NCBI RefSeq assembly: GCF_013112245.1
Contig: NZ_WVRN01000004.1
Location: 13,131 to 77,130 of the forward strand
Source of the DNA: Ruegeria sp. HKCCD4315
GTDB lineage: Bacteria > Pseudomonadota > Alphaproteobacteria > Rhodobacterales > Rhodobacteraceae
Length of the DNA stretch: 64,000 bases
Direction: 5' to 3'
Below, piece by piece: positions 8,966 through 18,875 of this stretch. The notes below the pieces were generated by a model, which made no database searches, was not told the DNA's origin, and worked only from the letters and a program-made list of their open reading frames with translations. How positions within the stretch are numbered: the first letter of the stretch is position 1; each line of letters starts with the position of its first letter. The position numbers and the translations under genes were made by a program.

Positions 8966-10066
8966 TTACTCGGCTGCCTGTTTGGTATCGGTCGATTTCG
9001 GTGGTTTGTTTAGGTGACGTAATTTCATCGCTGGAGCCTCGATCAGATGCCAGGACAGTACGGCGCAGAACAAAGTGAAGGGCAGAGAGATTGCCATATT
9101 GATGGCAGGTGTTGTGACACCGGATTGCGCCACAAGCTGCTGGATGGGAAAGGCGTAGATATAGACCCCGTAGGAATAATCCCCCAGGCGGTTGTACTGT
9201 AACAGAGCCGGCCATTGGGCGTATCCCAGAACAAAGACCGCATAAGACAGCGCAACCGCAAAAACCGGCAGGAACAGCGGGGTGAGCCAGGCCGCAAGGG
9301 CCAGCGCAGCCATCACTGCCAGCACGCCCCAGGACAGGGGAATCTCGTCGCGCCACAGGTAAAGCACCATGCCCGAGAGGAAGGGCAGCCCAAGTGTGGT
9401 CAGAGTTTCGATACGTGGATTCAGGTCGACAAAGGCGGTCAGGGCATAAAAGCACAGGAATGCGATGGCCATCCCGGCAAAGATCTTTCTGTGACCCAGC
9501 AGCCCCAGCACCCCACAGATGAGAACGCCAACATAGCACGTGACCTCATAGGACAGTGACCAGAGCGATCCATTGATTGCGGGCCCATATGGGTTGTTCT
9601 GAAACACGCCGGGCAAGTCGTATTGCAGCTTGAAGAGCAGCATGTTGCGTATGAAATACTCACCAGCCTCTGACCAGAAAACCGTCGGGGGGGCCTGGGT
9701 CAGGACAAAGCCGGCAATCAGGATCGAGATCAGGGTGACAACGGCCAGCGCGGGAAACAGGCGCAGCCCCCGAGCGATCAGGAACGCTTTGGCCGATGGC
9801 TTCCGATCAAAGCTGCGCGTGATGAAAAAGCCCGAGATCGCGAAAAACGCCCACACGCACATCATGCCCAGCGAAAGCCCGTGCAGAACGGATTCAAAAG
9901 GTTGCCCATACGCGCCGCCCAGGCTGAGCGGATAGGCATGAGCCACCAGCACAAGGGTGGCCGCGATGATCCGGATCAGGTTGAAGTTGTTGTCCCGCCC
10001 GTCTGCCCGATCCGCGATACGGGGTACGGCCCTGACTGCAGAGATGTGTTTGGTGCTGTCACTCAT
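8966..10066 (-). CDS. acyltransferase family 3 membrane protein (OafA/NodX-like)
   Basis: A 366-residue integral membrane O-acyltransferase with about ten hydrophobic segments. The N-terminal NFNLIRIIAATLVLVAHAYPLS carries the conserved His of the family, and RSFDRKPSAKAFLIARGLRLFPAL is the conserved basic loop. It should acetylate or otherwise acylate sugars at the inner membrane. The ATG at 10066 is preferred over a GTG at 10075 because a strong GGAGG sits eight bases before it. It follows the XrtD-EpsI gene after 17 bases in the same direction and is probably the last gene of the exosortase operon. Confidence 0.86.
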   Translation of the reverse strand: MSDSTKHISAVRAVPRIADRADGRDNNFNLIRIIAATLVLVAHAYPLSLGGAYGQPFESVLHGLSLGMMCVWAFFAISGFFITRSFDRKPSAKAFLIARGLRLFPALAVVTLISILIAGFVLTQAPPTVFWSEAGEYFIRNMLLFKLQYDLPGVFQNNPYGPAINGSLWSLSYEVTCYVGVLICGVLGLLGHRKIFAGMAIAFLCFYALTAFVDLNPRIETLTTLGLPFLSGMVLYLWRDEIPLSWGVLAVMAALALAAWLTPLFLPVFAVALSYAVFVLGYAQWPALLQYNRLGDYSYGVYIYAFPIQQLVAQSGVTTPAINMAISLPFTLFCAVLSWHLIEAPAMKLRHLNKPPKSTDTKQAAE

Positions 10067-10083
10067 TACGGGCACCTCCGGGA

Positions 10084-11709
10084 TCAGAACGGCACAAATT
10101 GCGGCAGGCGGTTCAGGCTTGGCTCCATGAACCTTTGCAGCCGCGCGTCTGCTTCGGCTTCGGTTTCGCCCGGCAGGATGGGGGTGACAAAGCGGACAAG
10201 CGCCCCATCGGTGCGTCCCATGGTAAAGCCGTCCTGGATAACGCTCAGCTTGGCGCGGAAATCATTGACCATGCGTTTGCCGCGCTGCTCGAACCAGTAA
10301 TAGACCAGCTGTTTTGAAAGCTCTTTCTGGATCACGGCGCGGTTCACTGTGAAGCTGCCGTAAGGGGTGTTGCCAAGATTGATCTCATAAGGTTCGAGCG
10401 TGAAAATCTCCCAGCCGCCCACCGGCAGGCACACTTCGGGCGAGTGGATGCCTTCGCCTTCGGTCTGCTTGTCGTAAAAGGCCACGAACATGTTCACGAA
10501 GTCACCCGAGCCGGTGTCGATATAAGTGGCGTTGAGATAGTCGCTGGCTCCCAGAACCTGCTCGACCTGCGGGTCAAGGCTGGTGGTTGAGCCGGACCAG
10601 TCTCCAAGCTGGCGGGGATAGAGCACAAAGGGATCCCGTTCAACCGGCTGCACTTCGGACGCAGGGCGCAGAACCCAGGCCGTGGACATCGCCAAAGTCA
10701 GCAGGGCCGCCACCGCCAGCGCAACCGAGGCGCGGATGCCAAAGATACGCAGCGCAATCGGAGCCAGCCCTTCGGTGTCCAGATCGATTGTCTCGGCAAA
10801 AGGTTTCGGATTGGGGGCCATGCGCTGCAGGCCGATGGCCATCAGGAACAGAATAGCCACACACAAAAGGAAGATGATCCAGCCTTCGAAGAAATGCATG
10901 AACCCTTCGGCATGTTCGATGCCGTTCTGGTTAACCAGAATACCGATCACACCGATGCGGACGGAATTCATCAGCACGGTCAGCGGCGCGGCTGAGACAA
11001 GCAAAACCACCTTGTGCCAGATCGGACCGCGGTAGAGCAGGGCGAAGAGATACGAAAAGCTGAGGATCGGGAACAGGTAGCGCAGGCCCGAACAGGCTTC
11101 GGCCACCTGCAGCTTGTAGACGCCCAGGTCAATGACATTGCCTTCGATGAAGACCGAAACCCCCGCCATCTGGACGAACCAGACCCCAAGCTCGGATGAA
11201 ACCCATTGCAGAAAGATCGTCAGTTTCCAGTACAGGAATTGCGGCAGGGGCAGCATGAACACAAGGTGGATCACAGGCAGCTGGTGATGTATGCCGCGCT
11301 GCCAGCCGAACACCGTAAGCATGACGCCGCCGGTCCAGATGATCATCGCATAGGTGACGATATCCGGGATGCGGGCCAGATTGCCCAATATGGCGATAGC
11401 CAAAGCCACCGCCACCACGGCCACACCGGGCCAACGGTCATGAATGACCGGGTTGGGTGGGGGCATATTGCGCAACTCGCGCAGGAACAAATACAGCGAG
11501 ATGATGGGGATCAGCGGCCCGTGGCTATATTCCGGTGTGCTCCAGGCAGCGCCCAGTGACACGATCCCGATCCAGAAGATGGGCAGGGATCCAAGCAGCA
11601 AAAGCGCAAACCAGAACAATCCGGTTGCATTGATTTCCGGCAGAACCCTTCGGGCGGCCTCAAGCGTTTTGCCGGGGCTGTCATTCGAATCGAGATGATG
11701 CATCACCAT
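10084..11709 (-). CDS. xrtD: exosortase XrtD fused to EpsI domain (VPLPA-CTERM-specific)
   Basis: A 541-residue fusion. Residues about 30-290 are a multi-span exosortase with the catalytic triad visible: Cys206 in EACSGLRYL, Arg251 in [10 protein letters not shown] and His272 in the [12 protein letters not shown] segment. After another membrane helix near 325-347, residues 350-541 form an EpsI domain with its hallmark [14 protein letters not shown] (His422, Cys427). Exosortases cleave and process proteins with a PEP-CTERM-like tail at the cell surface; the D type recognises VPLPA tails. Such a substrate is encoded at 22206-22742. Genes before it (OMP, Wza, TPR, WbaP) run in the same direction. 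The start may also be the ATG at 11703. Confidence 0.92.
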   Translation of the reverse strand: MVMHHLDSNDSPGKTLEAARRVLPEINATGLFWFALLLLGSLPIFWIGIVSLGAAWSTPEYSHGPLIPIISLYLFLRELRNMPPPNPVIHDRWPGVAVVAVALAIAILGNLARIPDIVTYAMIIWTGGVMLTVFGWQRGIHHQLPVIHLVFMLPLPQFLYWKLTIFLQWVSSELGVWFVQMAGVSVFIEGNVIDLGVYKLQVAEACSGLRYLFPILSFSYLFALLYRGPIWHKVVLLVSAAPLTVLMNSVRIGVIGILVNQNGIEHAEGFMHFFEGWIIFLLCVAILFLMAIGLQRMAPNPKPFAETIDLDTEGLAPIALRIFGIRASVALAVAALLTLAMSTAWVLRPASEVQPVERDPFVLYPRQLGDWSGSTTSLDPQVEQVLGASDYLNATYIDTGSGDFVNMFVAFYDKQTEGEGIHSPEVCLPVGGWEIFTLEPYEINLGNTPYGSFTVNRAVIQKELSKQLVYYWFEQRGKRMVNDFRAKLSVIQDGFTMGRTDGALVRFVTPILPGETEAEADARLQRFMEPSLNRLPQFVPF

Positions 11710-11838
11710 CCATCATGCACAATAAAATCCGATCCTGAATTATGCCGCGTCCGGGTCGCGGTGATTTGATCGAAAATAAAAACAATTATCGCCAATTGGC
11801 CATATTTGTTGCCATTCAGGAATCGGCTCGGCGAGGGG

Positions 11839-13404
11839 TCAGGGTTTGAGTGTGAACCGCCGTCCAAGCGTCACAAACACCGAGCTCGATGTAGCCGTAA
11901 AGCCGTTCTGTTCATCCATTTCATATTGATAGCCCAGGTTCACGGCCCAGTCCCGCGTAATGGCGCGGGAATATGAGGCGTTGAACGTGCCGCGTTGACG
12001 CGGATTGGCCGCGCCGGTCCCTTCATCTTCCTGCTCAATGTAATCAAGGCTGAAAGACAGGGCCGAAACCGGATTGATGAAATAGTCATAGGTCAGGAAG
12101 GCCAGTGTCTGGCGGGTTTCCAGACTTTGCGTGCTGGTGCCGACCCGACGTTGAATCGTGGCTCCGATCCGGGAACTGGGCAGTTGGTAGCTATAATCCA
12201 ACTGACCGATCGGAGTGGTTTCGCCAAACGGGCCATCTGACAGGCCGAGATTGAAGCTCAGCGAGCTGTTCTGCCGTTGATAGCTTCGGCCGAATGTGGC
12301 GTTGGTCCGCGCTCCGTTCACCCCAAAGGTCTGGTCCAACAAAATATCCGCAGTCCCGTCCGGTAGGGTTTTGCTCCAGCCAAAGCTCCACACAAAGTCT
12401 TCGGTCACAGTATTTGTGTTGGTTGTGCGGAATGTCTCGTCGACCTGGCTATAGCCGATATTTGCGGTGACGGTTGTGACCGCAGAAATGTCATAGATCG
12501 CCCCAACCGAGACGATGGTGGTCTGCCGGTCGGTCCGCACATTGTCTTCAGCCTTAAAGTCACTGTAGCTGAGGTCCAGCGTCCCCTGTAGCACCGGTGA
12601 GAACCGGAAGAACGTGGTCGCGGCGTAATCGTCGAAGCTGTTATCGAACAGGTTGGGGTCGATTGTGTTCTGATATGTGCGCTCGCGGTAGCTATAGTTG
12701 AACTGAAAGCCCACGGGATCGTTCAGGCCAACCTGCCAATCCAGATCGGCGCGGGTGTTAACCCGGTCGCCGATGGTGCCGATGACATCCGAGGCGTCGA
12801 TGATTCCGTCCAGATTGGTATCCGTCAGCGACCGATTAAAGGCCAGGTCCTGTTCGCGATACTCCAGCCCAAGCCCCAGTTGGCTGTTGGCACGCGTGCG
12901 CTGATAATCCAGCCGCGCGAATGGGTCGGCAAACGAGGAATCGGTTCCGATTATTGGCTCATTGGCGATCCGGTAAAGTCCTGAGAGGTCAAAGATCAGC
13001 GTTGAATCGGGCGTTTGATTCACAACCCCTAAGGCCAAGGTGTTTTCCCACCAAGTGGTGGATCCAAGCGATGGGTCGGTCAGCCTGAGATTGTCGTCAT
13101 GTCTGAGGGATGACAGGTAATCCAAGGTGATGCTCAGACCCGATCCGGTGCCGGTCGGCTGCCCGGCTGTGGGTCGGCCAACCCGCCGGGCCGGGTTTTG
13201 CAAGGCCCGCTGGGTGATCAGCTGCTGGCTAGGCGTTTGTTGCACAACGGTGGTAGGTGCCGTCGTCTGTTGCAAGGTCGTCTGCTGCGTGGACGTTTGC
13301 GTTTGTTGTGTGGATGTCTGCTGTGCAACAGCAGGCGTGAGCGAAAGGATCACCCCTGCACTGCCCCCAATTGCAAGGAACAGTTTATTCCCGATTTTCC
13401 CCAC
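11839..13404 (-). CDS. outer-membrane beta-barrel protein of exosortase/EPS locus
   Basis: A 521-residue exported protein: a signal peptide (about 1-27, LSLTPAVAQ), then a Gln/Thr-rich low-complexity linker built on repeated QQT-type units, then about 440 residues of alternating polar/aromatic strands such as FDLSGLYRIANEP and LDLSYSDFKAEDN, ending in VTLGRRFTLKP. This matches the large uncharacterised beta-barrel found in PEP-CTERM/EPS loci, which is thought to sit in the outer membrane and possibly form an export channel or anchor. It starts with GTG 12 bases after the Wza-like gene. The barrel call rests on strand pattern and context rather than a catalytic motif. Confidence 0.78.
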   Translation of the reverse strand: MGKIGNKLFLAIGGSAGVILSLTPAVAQQTSTQQTQTSTQQTTLQQTTAPTTVVQQTPSQQLITQRALQNPARRVGRPTAGQPTGTGSGLSITLDYLSSLRHDDNLRLTDPSLGSTTWWENTLALGVVNQTPDSTLIFDLSGLYRIANEPIIGTDSSFADPFARLDYQRTRANSQLGLGLEYREQDLAFNRSLTDTNLDGIIDASDVIGTIGDRVNTRADLDWQVGLNDPVGFQFNYSYRERTYQNTIDPNLFDNSFDDYAATTFFRFSPVLQGTLDLSYSDFKAEDNVRTDRQTTIVSVGAIYDISAVTTVTANIGYSQVDETFRTTNTNTVTEDFVWSFGWSKTLPDGTADILLDQTFGVNGARTNATFGRSYQRQNSSLSFNLGLSDGPFGETTPIGQLDYSYQLPSSRIGATIQRRVGTSTQSLETRQTLAFLTYDYFINPVSALSFSLDYIEQEDEGTGAANPRQRGTFNASYSRAITRDWAVNLGYQYEMDEQNGFTATSSSVFVTLGRRFTLKP

Positions 13405-13416
13405 CTGTATCAGCCC

Positions 13417-14028
13417 CTATTCGAATAGGCGGCGCGACGGCACAACAACAACGTCTCCGGCTTTGAGTACGGTATTGCCTTTGATCCCGCTGCCCGAGCC
13501 ATTGTAGTTGTAGGTATACTTGTTCATCACGCCTGTTTTACGATCAGCTCTGCGCAATTCGATGCGCTTGGGAGCCGCGAAGTTGGTCAGGCCTCCGACC
13601 TGAGCCAGAACCTGAAGAATGGTTGTGCCTTCGGTCGCAAGGTGCTTACCGGGCACGTTGACCTCACCCATGACAAAAACCTCAATGGTCGGTCCGGTTG
13701 CTGCCGCTGCACCCGGAAGCGGGGGCGGGGCCAGCGCCGCGATTGAGACAAAGACGGTCGGGGGCGAGTTGAAATTTGAAGCCAATGCCGAGGAGAGAGA
13801 CGCGCTGAGGCCGTTGGTTGACTGACCCGCGGCACGAAGCGTCCCTGCCAAAGGGAAATTAACAGAGCCATCGGGAAGGACCAGCACGGTTCGGTTGAGG
13901 GTGGGGTCTTCCAGAACTTCCACCTGAAGAGCGTCACCCGGCTGGATTTGATAGGCCTGTGCCCAGGCACCAACGGCCATACCCATGGTAATGACGAGAG
14001 CGATCAATGATCCGATGACTGTACGCAT
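13417..14028 (-). CDS. polysaccharide export protein, short Wza-like
   Basis: A 203-residue exported protein with a signal peptide ending near VGAWAQ, followed by the poly_export domain opening YQIQPGDALQVEVLEDP and VLPDGSVNFPLAGTL, then a SLBB-like domain VFVMGEVNVPGKH ... ILQVLAQVGGLTNFAAPKRI. No lipobox cysteine is present. It is shorter than full Wza, as in exosortase-linked EPS loci. It should form part of the outer-membrane export path with the neighbouring barrel. The ATG at 14028 is chosen because the signal peptide begins there; the frame to 14076 adds a charged stretch with no purpose. Confidence 0.87.
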   Translation of the reverse strand: MRTVIGSLIALVITMGMAVGAWAQAYQIQPGDALQVEVLEDPTLNRTVLVLPDGSVNFPLAGTLRAAGQSTNGLSASLSSALASNFNSPPTVFVSIAALAPPPLPGAAAATGPTIEVFVMGEVNVPGKHLATEGTTILQVLAQVGGLTNFAAPKRIELRRADRKTGVMNKYTYNYNGSGSGIKGNTVLKAGDVVVVPSRRLFE

Positions 14029-14136
14029 ATTCAAATCTCTCACTTTTTCTTGTTTATGCCGCCATGACTTGTGCAAAACAATCCGCGGCGTTTCGGATAA
14101 GGGCGATATGCGGCAGAAATGCAGCGTAGTTTGCCA

Positions 14137-16587
14137 CTATTGCCCGGCAGCGTTCGCTGTGCTGAGCCGTTGAACTTCCGCCTTCAACTCAGCTGATACA
14201 TTTACAGGGCCCCCCGCGGCCTGGGCGCGCTTGTAGACCCGCAGCGCATCTTCCGGCCGATCGACAGCGGCGTACGCATTGCCCAGATGATACAGAACCA
14301 GCGGGTGCTCCGACAGCACACGTGCCGAAGCTTCAAGATATGTGACCGCTTCTTCGTAATTGCCCAGCCGGTACGCGATCCAGCCATAGGTGTCCTGGAA
14401 CGCGGGATCACGCGTACCGCGCAGGCGCCTGGCCAGATGCTGCGCCCTTTGCAGGCTCTCATCGTCGCTGCGGTGGGTGCTGAGAAGGCTGGCCAGATTG
14501 TTCGCGACAACAATGGATCGGTTGCTGAGCGGGTAAAGCTGTTCATACACGGCAATGGCCTGATCCAGATCTCCGGCCAGTTCATATTCGGTCGCCAGCA
14601 GCATCAGCAGATCGGGGTTTTCCGGCTGTGCAGCCAGCGCTTCGCGCAAAATGGCCTGTGCTTGGGTGGGATCGTTGCGGCTTGAGTGCAGTTCAAACAA
14701 GGCAAACCAGGCGCGGGTGACATCCGGGCGGGTCTCGAGGATTTCACGATACAGGCGCTCGGCCTCGTCCAACTGTCCTTCGCTGGTCAGAATGCTGGCC
14801 TTCATGAAGAGCAGGATCAGCGAGTCGGGATCTTCGCTCAGCAGTCCCTCAAGATGGTTGGTGGCACCGGTCATATCGCCCTGGGCCAACATCAGACGGA
14901 TCAGAGCAACCTCGGCAGGCAGGCCGAAATCGGGGTCCCGGGTCAATTCGTTCAGGAAAACTTCCAGCTCGTCCGTGCGCTTTTGGCCCGCAAGCATATG
15001 CGCCCTAAGTTCTTTTGATTGCCGCAGAACCTGAGGATCGTCCATATCCCGCAATGTGCGCAGGACGATATCGAGCCGGTCCCAATCCGGTTGGCTCAGA
15101 TAGACCTCGCCCAATGCAATCAGCAGATCCGCATTGTCCGGAGCCCGTCGCAAGGCATCGACCAGAATGCCTTCAGCAATTGTCGGGTCATCGCCAGCCA
15201 GCAGATACCGGGCATAGTTCAAGGATTCAGCGGGGGCGCTCTGGGAAAGCTCTGTGGCCAGTGCCAGCATTTCGCCGGTCAGTTCGCGGTCACCATTGCG
15301 TTCATGTGCCTTGGCCATCAGCGTTGCAAGATGCGGATCCCGCGGGGCTTCGCCAAGTGCTTCGCGCAGAAGAAGGATGGCATCGCCGGTGTTGTCATCC
15401 TCGATCAGCCATGCGGCCTTCAGTTTGGCGGCCTCGACCTCGGTGGGGTCTTCGGCCAGCACTTTCTCGACCACGGCCCGCCCGGCTTCATCCTGCCCGG
15501 ATACAAACAGCATCCGCGCATATTCCACTTCGCTCTGGCGGGTTTGGGTGGTCCGCTCGGCATTCTCAAGCAGGGCCTGCATTTCTGTCAGGGCCTCCTC
15601 GACGTTGCCCGAACGGAACTTCAGCGCAGCGCGCATGGTCTGAAACTGAAAGGCGTGCACATCACTGGCCGCGACGATCGCATCCAACTCGGAAATGGCC
15701 GCATCCGCACCCCGGTGATCGTTCAGAAAAGCGATAAGCCGCTGAACCGAAAGCGTTGTTTCTGCTGTTGGATCGGCTCGCGCCCGCAAGATATCTTCGG
15801 CGGCATCCAGATTGCCGTTGTCGATGTGATGTTCGACCAGCAACTGTTCCACGCTGGTGTCGCCGGGAAAGACCTGCATCATATGCGTGAGTTGCTTTTC
15901 GATCTCTGCGGGATTGGACAGCTCCTGCAGCGCACGCAGCCTGATGGCGTAAAGACTGCCGTTCTTAGGCGCGAATGTCAGCGCGGTGTCGGTTTCGTCC
16001 ACAACTCCCTGCCAGTCCTCGCTCCGGACCAGATGGTCGATGACCGTCTGTCGCGCGGTGATCAGGTCGGGATTGGTATTCAGCATTTCGCGGGCTGTAT
16101 GGACGGTAAATTCCGCCTCGGCCTCATTGCCGGTCGTGACCGCCTGAGTATAGGCCAGCGTGTTGTTGAGGGATTGGATCACGATATCATCGGGGGCCAG
16201 CGCCAGCGCGGCTCCGGCATGGCGCTCCAATTCTTCCCAGTTGCCCAGATCCAGAGCCATTTCAGCCAGCGCCTGATGTCCTTCGAGATTGTCCGGATAT
16301 TGTTCGACCAGCAAAAGATACTGACCATAGGCGATCTGAGCATTGCCGCGTTCACGCTCCAGGCGGGCAAAGGTCAGGCGGGCATCTTTATGCTGGCCGT
16401 TCAGCTTGAAGACATTCTTGAATTCGACCAGCGCGCGTTCGACATCCCCGTTTTCCAGATGAGCAAGCCCGGTCTGGTAATGCGCTTCCGCGCGTTCTTC
16501 GGCGGTGTCACAGGCGCTTAGAAACAGAGTGGCGGAGAGCAGGAGGACCGCCAGCGTTTTGCCAAAAGGGGTGTTGGTCGATGTCAT
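14137..16587 (-). CDS. TPR-repeat lipoprotein, PrsT-like
   Basis: An 816-residue lipoprotein. The signal peptide TLAVLLLSATLFLSAC ends in a clear lipobox with its Cys. The rest is a long array of tetratricopeptide repeats, for example AHYQTGLAHLENGDVERALVEFKNVFKLNGQHKDA at the N-terminus and YEEAVTYLEASARVLSEHPLVLYHLGNAYAAVDRPEDALRVY at the C-terminus. Such TPR lipoproteins are regular members of PEP-CTERM/EPS loci and probably scaffold the envelope export machinery. The start ATG 16587 has GGGAGA just upstream; the frame to 16641 would bury the signal peptide. It lies between the initiating transferase and the Wza-like gene, all co-directional. Confidence 0.88.
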   Translation of the reverse strand: MTSTNTPFGKTLAVLLLSATLFLSACDTAEERAEAHYQTGLAHLENGDVERALVEFKNVFKLNGQHKDARLTFARLERERGNAQIAYGQYLLLVEQYPDNLEGHQALAEMALDLGNWEELERHAGAALALAPDDIVIQSLNNTLAYTQAVTTGNEAEAEFTVHTAREMLNTNPDLITARQTVIDHLVRSEDWQGVVDETDTALTFAPKNGSLYAIRLRALQELSNPAEIEKQLTHMMQVFPGDTSVEQLLVEHHIDNGNLDAAEDILRARADPTAETTLSVQRLIAFLNDHRGADAAISELDAIVAASDVHAFQFQTMRAALKFRSGNVEEALTEMQALLENAERTTQTRQSEVEYARMLFVSGQDEAGRAVVEKVLAEDPTEVEAAKLKAAWLIEDDNTGDAILLLREALGEAPRDPHLATLMAKAHERNGDRELTGEMLALATELSQSAPAESLNYARYLLAGDDPTIAEGILVDALRRAPDNADLLIALGEVYLSQPDWDRLDIVLRTLRDMDDPQVLRQSKELRAHMLAGQKRTDELEVFLNELTRDPDFGLPAEVALIRLMLAQGDMTGATNHLEGLLSEDPDSLILLFMKASILTSEGQLDEAERLYREILETRPDVTRAWFALFELHSSRNDPTQAQAILREALAAQPENPDLLMLLATEYELAGDLDQAIAVYEQLYPLSNRSIVVANNLASLLSTHRSDDESLQRAQHLARRLRGTRDPAFQDTYGWIAYRLGNYEEAVTYLEASARVLSEHPLVLYHLGNAYAAVDRPEDALRVYKRAQAAGGPVNVSAELKAEVQRLSTANAAGQ

Positions 16588-16664
16588 TGTTGTGTCTCCC
16601 GCAGGGCCTGACGTGTCCAGACAGCGCCCGCCCGGGTCCATCCCTGTGCCATGTTACGGCGATG

Positions 16665-17348
16665 TCAGCAGCCGGTGCAGCGCAATACGACCGTAACGGT
16701 CCGGGCCAGAATGGACAGATCGGTGCCAAAGGACATGGTCTTCCAGTATTCGGAATCGTGATAGGCCCGTTCGGCAAATGTTGACTGATTGCGCTTGGAG
16801 ACCTGCCACAGACCCGAGATGCCAGGGCGCATGGAGTAGTAAAGCTTGCTGGGGTACAGCTCTTTTTGGGTTTCCATCATGGGGCGGGGGCCGACAACGG
16901 ACATTTCGCCGACAAGGACGTTCCAGAATTGCGGCAATTCATCCATAGAGGACTTCCGAAGGAACGGGCCCAGCTTGGTAATCCGCGGGTCATCGCGCAG
17001 CTTCTGGTTGAGGTCCCATTCGGCCCGCGCTTCGGGGTTCTCGGCAAGGTGCTTTTCCAGAACGGCCTCGGCGTCGTGAACCATGGTGCGCAGTTTTAGC
17101 AGGTTGAAGCTCTTACCGTTCCGACCGACGCGTTTCTGGCGATAAAACGGGGTGACACCCTGACACAGCAGCAGGATGGCAAACATCAGAATCAGCGGAA
17201 CAACGAAGGGTGCCGACAGCAACACGAAAGCAACATCGAAGATGCGCTTCCCACCATTTCTGTAAAACCCCGACCCGTGCGCCACGACAGGCATAACCGG
17301 AGTTTTAGGGTAGCCAGGGTTGGCCACCTCTTTCGAATGAATTGTCAC
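16665..17348 (-). CDS. initiating sugar-phosphate transferase (WbaP/PssA-type)
   Basis: A 227-residue monotopic phosphoglycosyl transferase. One membrane segment (DVAFVLLSAPFVVPLILMF) is followed by the bacterial sugar transferase domain: YRQKRVGRNGKSFNLLKLRTM, then the catalytic region LGPFLRKSSMDELPQFWNVL, MSVVGPRPM and MRPGISGLWQVSKRN. It should load the first sugar phosphate onto undecaprenyl phosphate and so start the repeat unit. The GTG at 17348 is chosen because a G-run precedes it at suitable distance and the family does not need the Cys-rich extension from 17396. It is the first gene of the minus arm of the EPS core. Confidence 0.88.
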   Translation of the reverse strand: MTIHSKEVANPGYPKTPVMPVVAHGSGFYRNGGKRIFDVAFVLLSAPFVVPLILMFAILLLCQGVTPFYRQKRVGRNGKSFNLLKLRTMVHDAEAVLEKHLAENPEARAEWDLNQKLRDDPRITKLGPFLRKSSMDELPQFWNVLVGEMSVVGPRPMMETQKELYPSKLYYSMRPGISGLWQVSKRNQSTFAERAYHDSEYWKTMSFGTDLSILARTVTVVLRCTGC

Positions 17349-18016
17349 TATATAACCCCCCGGCACACACAAACACCCAAAACACCACCTACTCAACTCA
17401 GGAACTAGCTATGCTCAACCTCAACTTATGTATAAAAAATGTTATACATTTATATCAATTTAGCTCTGCCGATACCAACAACACTTGGCAGACTTCCACG
17501 GAACAATTCTTAACAAATTCCAAACCACATGCCAAACAATAATCATGTGACAGGACCCTGGCTGACCACCAGAACCGCTGTTTTAAAGGGGTGATTTAGG
17601 GGCTTCGCTCTTCTTACTTTGGTACGAGGACCCAGAAGTTGTGTCAAATGGAGCTACAATGATGAAATTTACGTTAATTTGATCTCAAAAAGGTATTAAT
17701 GAGTGGGCGTCCGCCCGCATGGGCCTTAGGCATGTGGTGCCAGGATTGACACTATTTTGAGCAGTTTTTGAAGGAGGCTTCCGGAAACAATCACCCTGAT
17801 TAGCATTGATTGAATTTGCCTGAGAGGGCTTTTAACGCATGTAACTGTTAGGGGTGTGACATGTCTTGATTTTATGGCACGCTCGTCACTAAGTACTTTT
17901 GGTTCATGTGATATGTTAGTGTCTGTAAGGGTTTTCTGGTGGTTCAGAGTGTTAAGTTGGATGATTTCCGAGAAACCAGAACCGGGTGTGACAAAGCGGA
18001 AGGCGACCGTGCGACC
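17349..18016. promoter_or_regulatory. divergent control region of the EPS core
   Basis: About 670 A/T-rich bases separate the minus arm (from the initiating transferase to the acyltransferase) from the plus arm (ATPase, Wzz, kinase, GT2). It must contain both promoters. The clearest element is the inverted repeat at 17428-17449. Short frames inside it show no family features. Its length is well above the other intergenic gaps nearby, which suggests layered control. Confidence 0.6.
17428..17449. promoter_or_regulatory. operator-like perfect inverted repeat, 8-bp arms
   Basis: The arms ATGTATAA and TTATACAT are exact reverse complements separated by six bases. The site lies about 80 bases upstream of the start of the initiating transferase gene and faces the other arm as well. 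Symmetry and spacing fit a dimeric repressor or activator site. No cognate regulator gene is in the window, so the binding protein is unknown. Confidence 0.5.
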
Positions 18017-18874
18017 ATGGTTCCCAAAGACGGATTTTACCTAGATTTCTTTGGACTGGACCGGCGCCCTTTCACGCTGCTGCCGGACCCCGGGTTCATG
18101 TATTGGTCGCCGCTGCACAAGCGCGGCTATTCGGTGTTGCAGTTCGGAATCATGAGCTGTGCCCCCATCACTGTCCTGACCGGTGAGATCGGGGCCGGGA
18201 AGACCACCCTTGTGCAACACTTGCTGAGTGAGATGGAAGATTCGATCACGGTAGGGTTGATCTCGAACGCGCAGGGGGGGCGGGGCGAGTTGCTGCAATG
18301 GGTGTTGCACGCTCTTGGGTTGCCGATCGAGAATGACGCCAGTTATGTGCAATTGTTCCGGGCGCTTCAGGATTTTCTGGTCTCTGAATATGCCGAAGGC
18401 CGCCGCGTGGTGCTGATCTTTGACGAGGCGCAGAATCTGACGGTCGAGGGATTGGAAGAAATCCGTATGCTGACCAATATCAACGCAAACACGGATGAGC
18501 TGATCCAGCTGGTTCTGGTCGGGCAGCCCGAGCTGCGTGATCTGGTTCTGGATCCCAAGATGCGACAGTTGACGCAACGGGTCGCGGCAAGCTTTCATTT
18601 AGAACGCATGGATGAAGAGTCGGTCGACCATTACATCAGGCACAGAATGAAGATTGCCGGCGGGTCGGGTGAGGAGTTCACGGAAGCCGCTTGCAAACAG
18701 GTCTTTCAGCAAACCAGGGGCGTGCCGCGGCTCGTAAACCAGTTCTGCGACTTTGCGCTGCTTTATGCCTGGACCAATGAGACCAAGGATATCGACGAAC
18801 ATATCGTCAGCCAGGTCGTTCAGGATGGTGTATTTTTTGGTGGAAACTCGCTTGAGAAGGAGCTGACAGTCTGA
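18017..18874 (+). CDS. ExeA/GspA-like AAA ATPase of the EPS locus
   Basis: A 285-residue ATPase. The N-terminal FYLDFFGLDRRPFTLLPDP is the standard opening of the PEP-CTERM-locus ATPases; the Walker A motif is GEIGAGKT, and Walker B is VVLIFDEAQNL with the sensor region LVLVGQPELRDLV. The C-terminal domain holds GVPRLVNQFCDFALLYA. These proteins are thought to energise assembly or regulate export at the inner membrane. The ATG at 18017 is taken as start because the family begins at this point; the in-frame GTG at 17939 would add 26 residues without similarity features. The stop at 18872-18874 is one base before the Wzz start. Confidence 0.87.
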   Translation: MVPKDGFYLDFFGLDRRPFTLLPDPGFMYWSPLHKRGYSVLQFGIMSCAPITVLTGEIGAGKTTLVQHLLSEMEDSITVGLISNAQGGRGELLQWVLHALGLPIENDASYVQLFRALQDFLVSEYAEGRRVVLIFDEAQNLTVEGLEEIRMLTNINANTDELIQLVLVGQPELRDLVLDPKMRQLTQRVAASFHLERMDEESVDHYIRHRMKIAGGSGEEFTEAACKQVFQQTRGVPRLVNQFCDFALLYAWTNETKDIDEHIVSQVVQDGVFFGGNSLEKELTV

Positions 18875-18875
18875 A

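Noticed and set aside
11791..11800. GCCAATTGGC palindrome upstream of the exosortase gene
   Set aside because: Ten bases of symmetry are expected by chance in 64 kb and no second copy was noticed.
13204..13330. Tandem repeat-like DNA in the start of the barrel gene
   Set aside because: It is the coding sequence of a Gln/Thr-rich linker with imperfect units, not a separate repeat feature; no CRISPR-like spacing.
15019..16521. A 500-codon open frame on the plus strand opposite the TPR lipoprotein gene
   Set aside because: It is antisense to a clear lipoprotein with lipobox and TPR repeats, and its translation shows no domain or signal.
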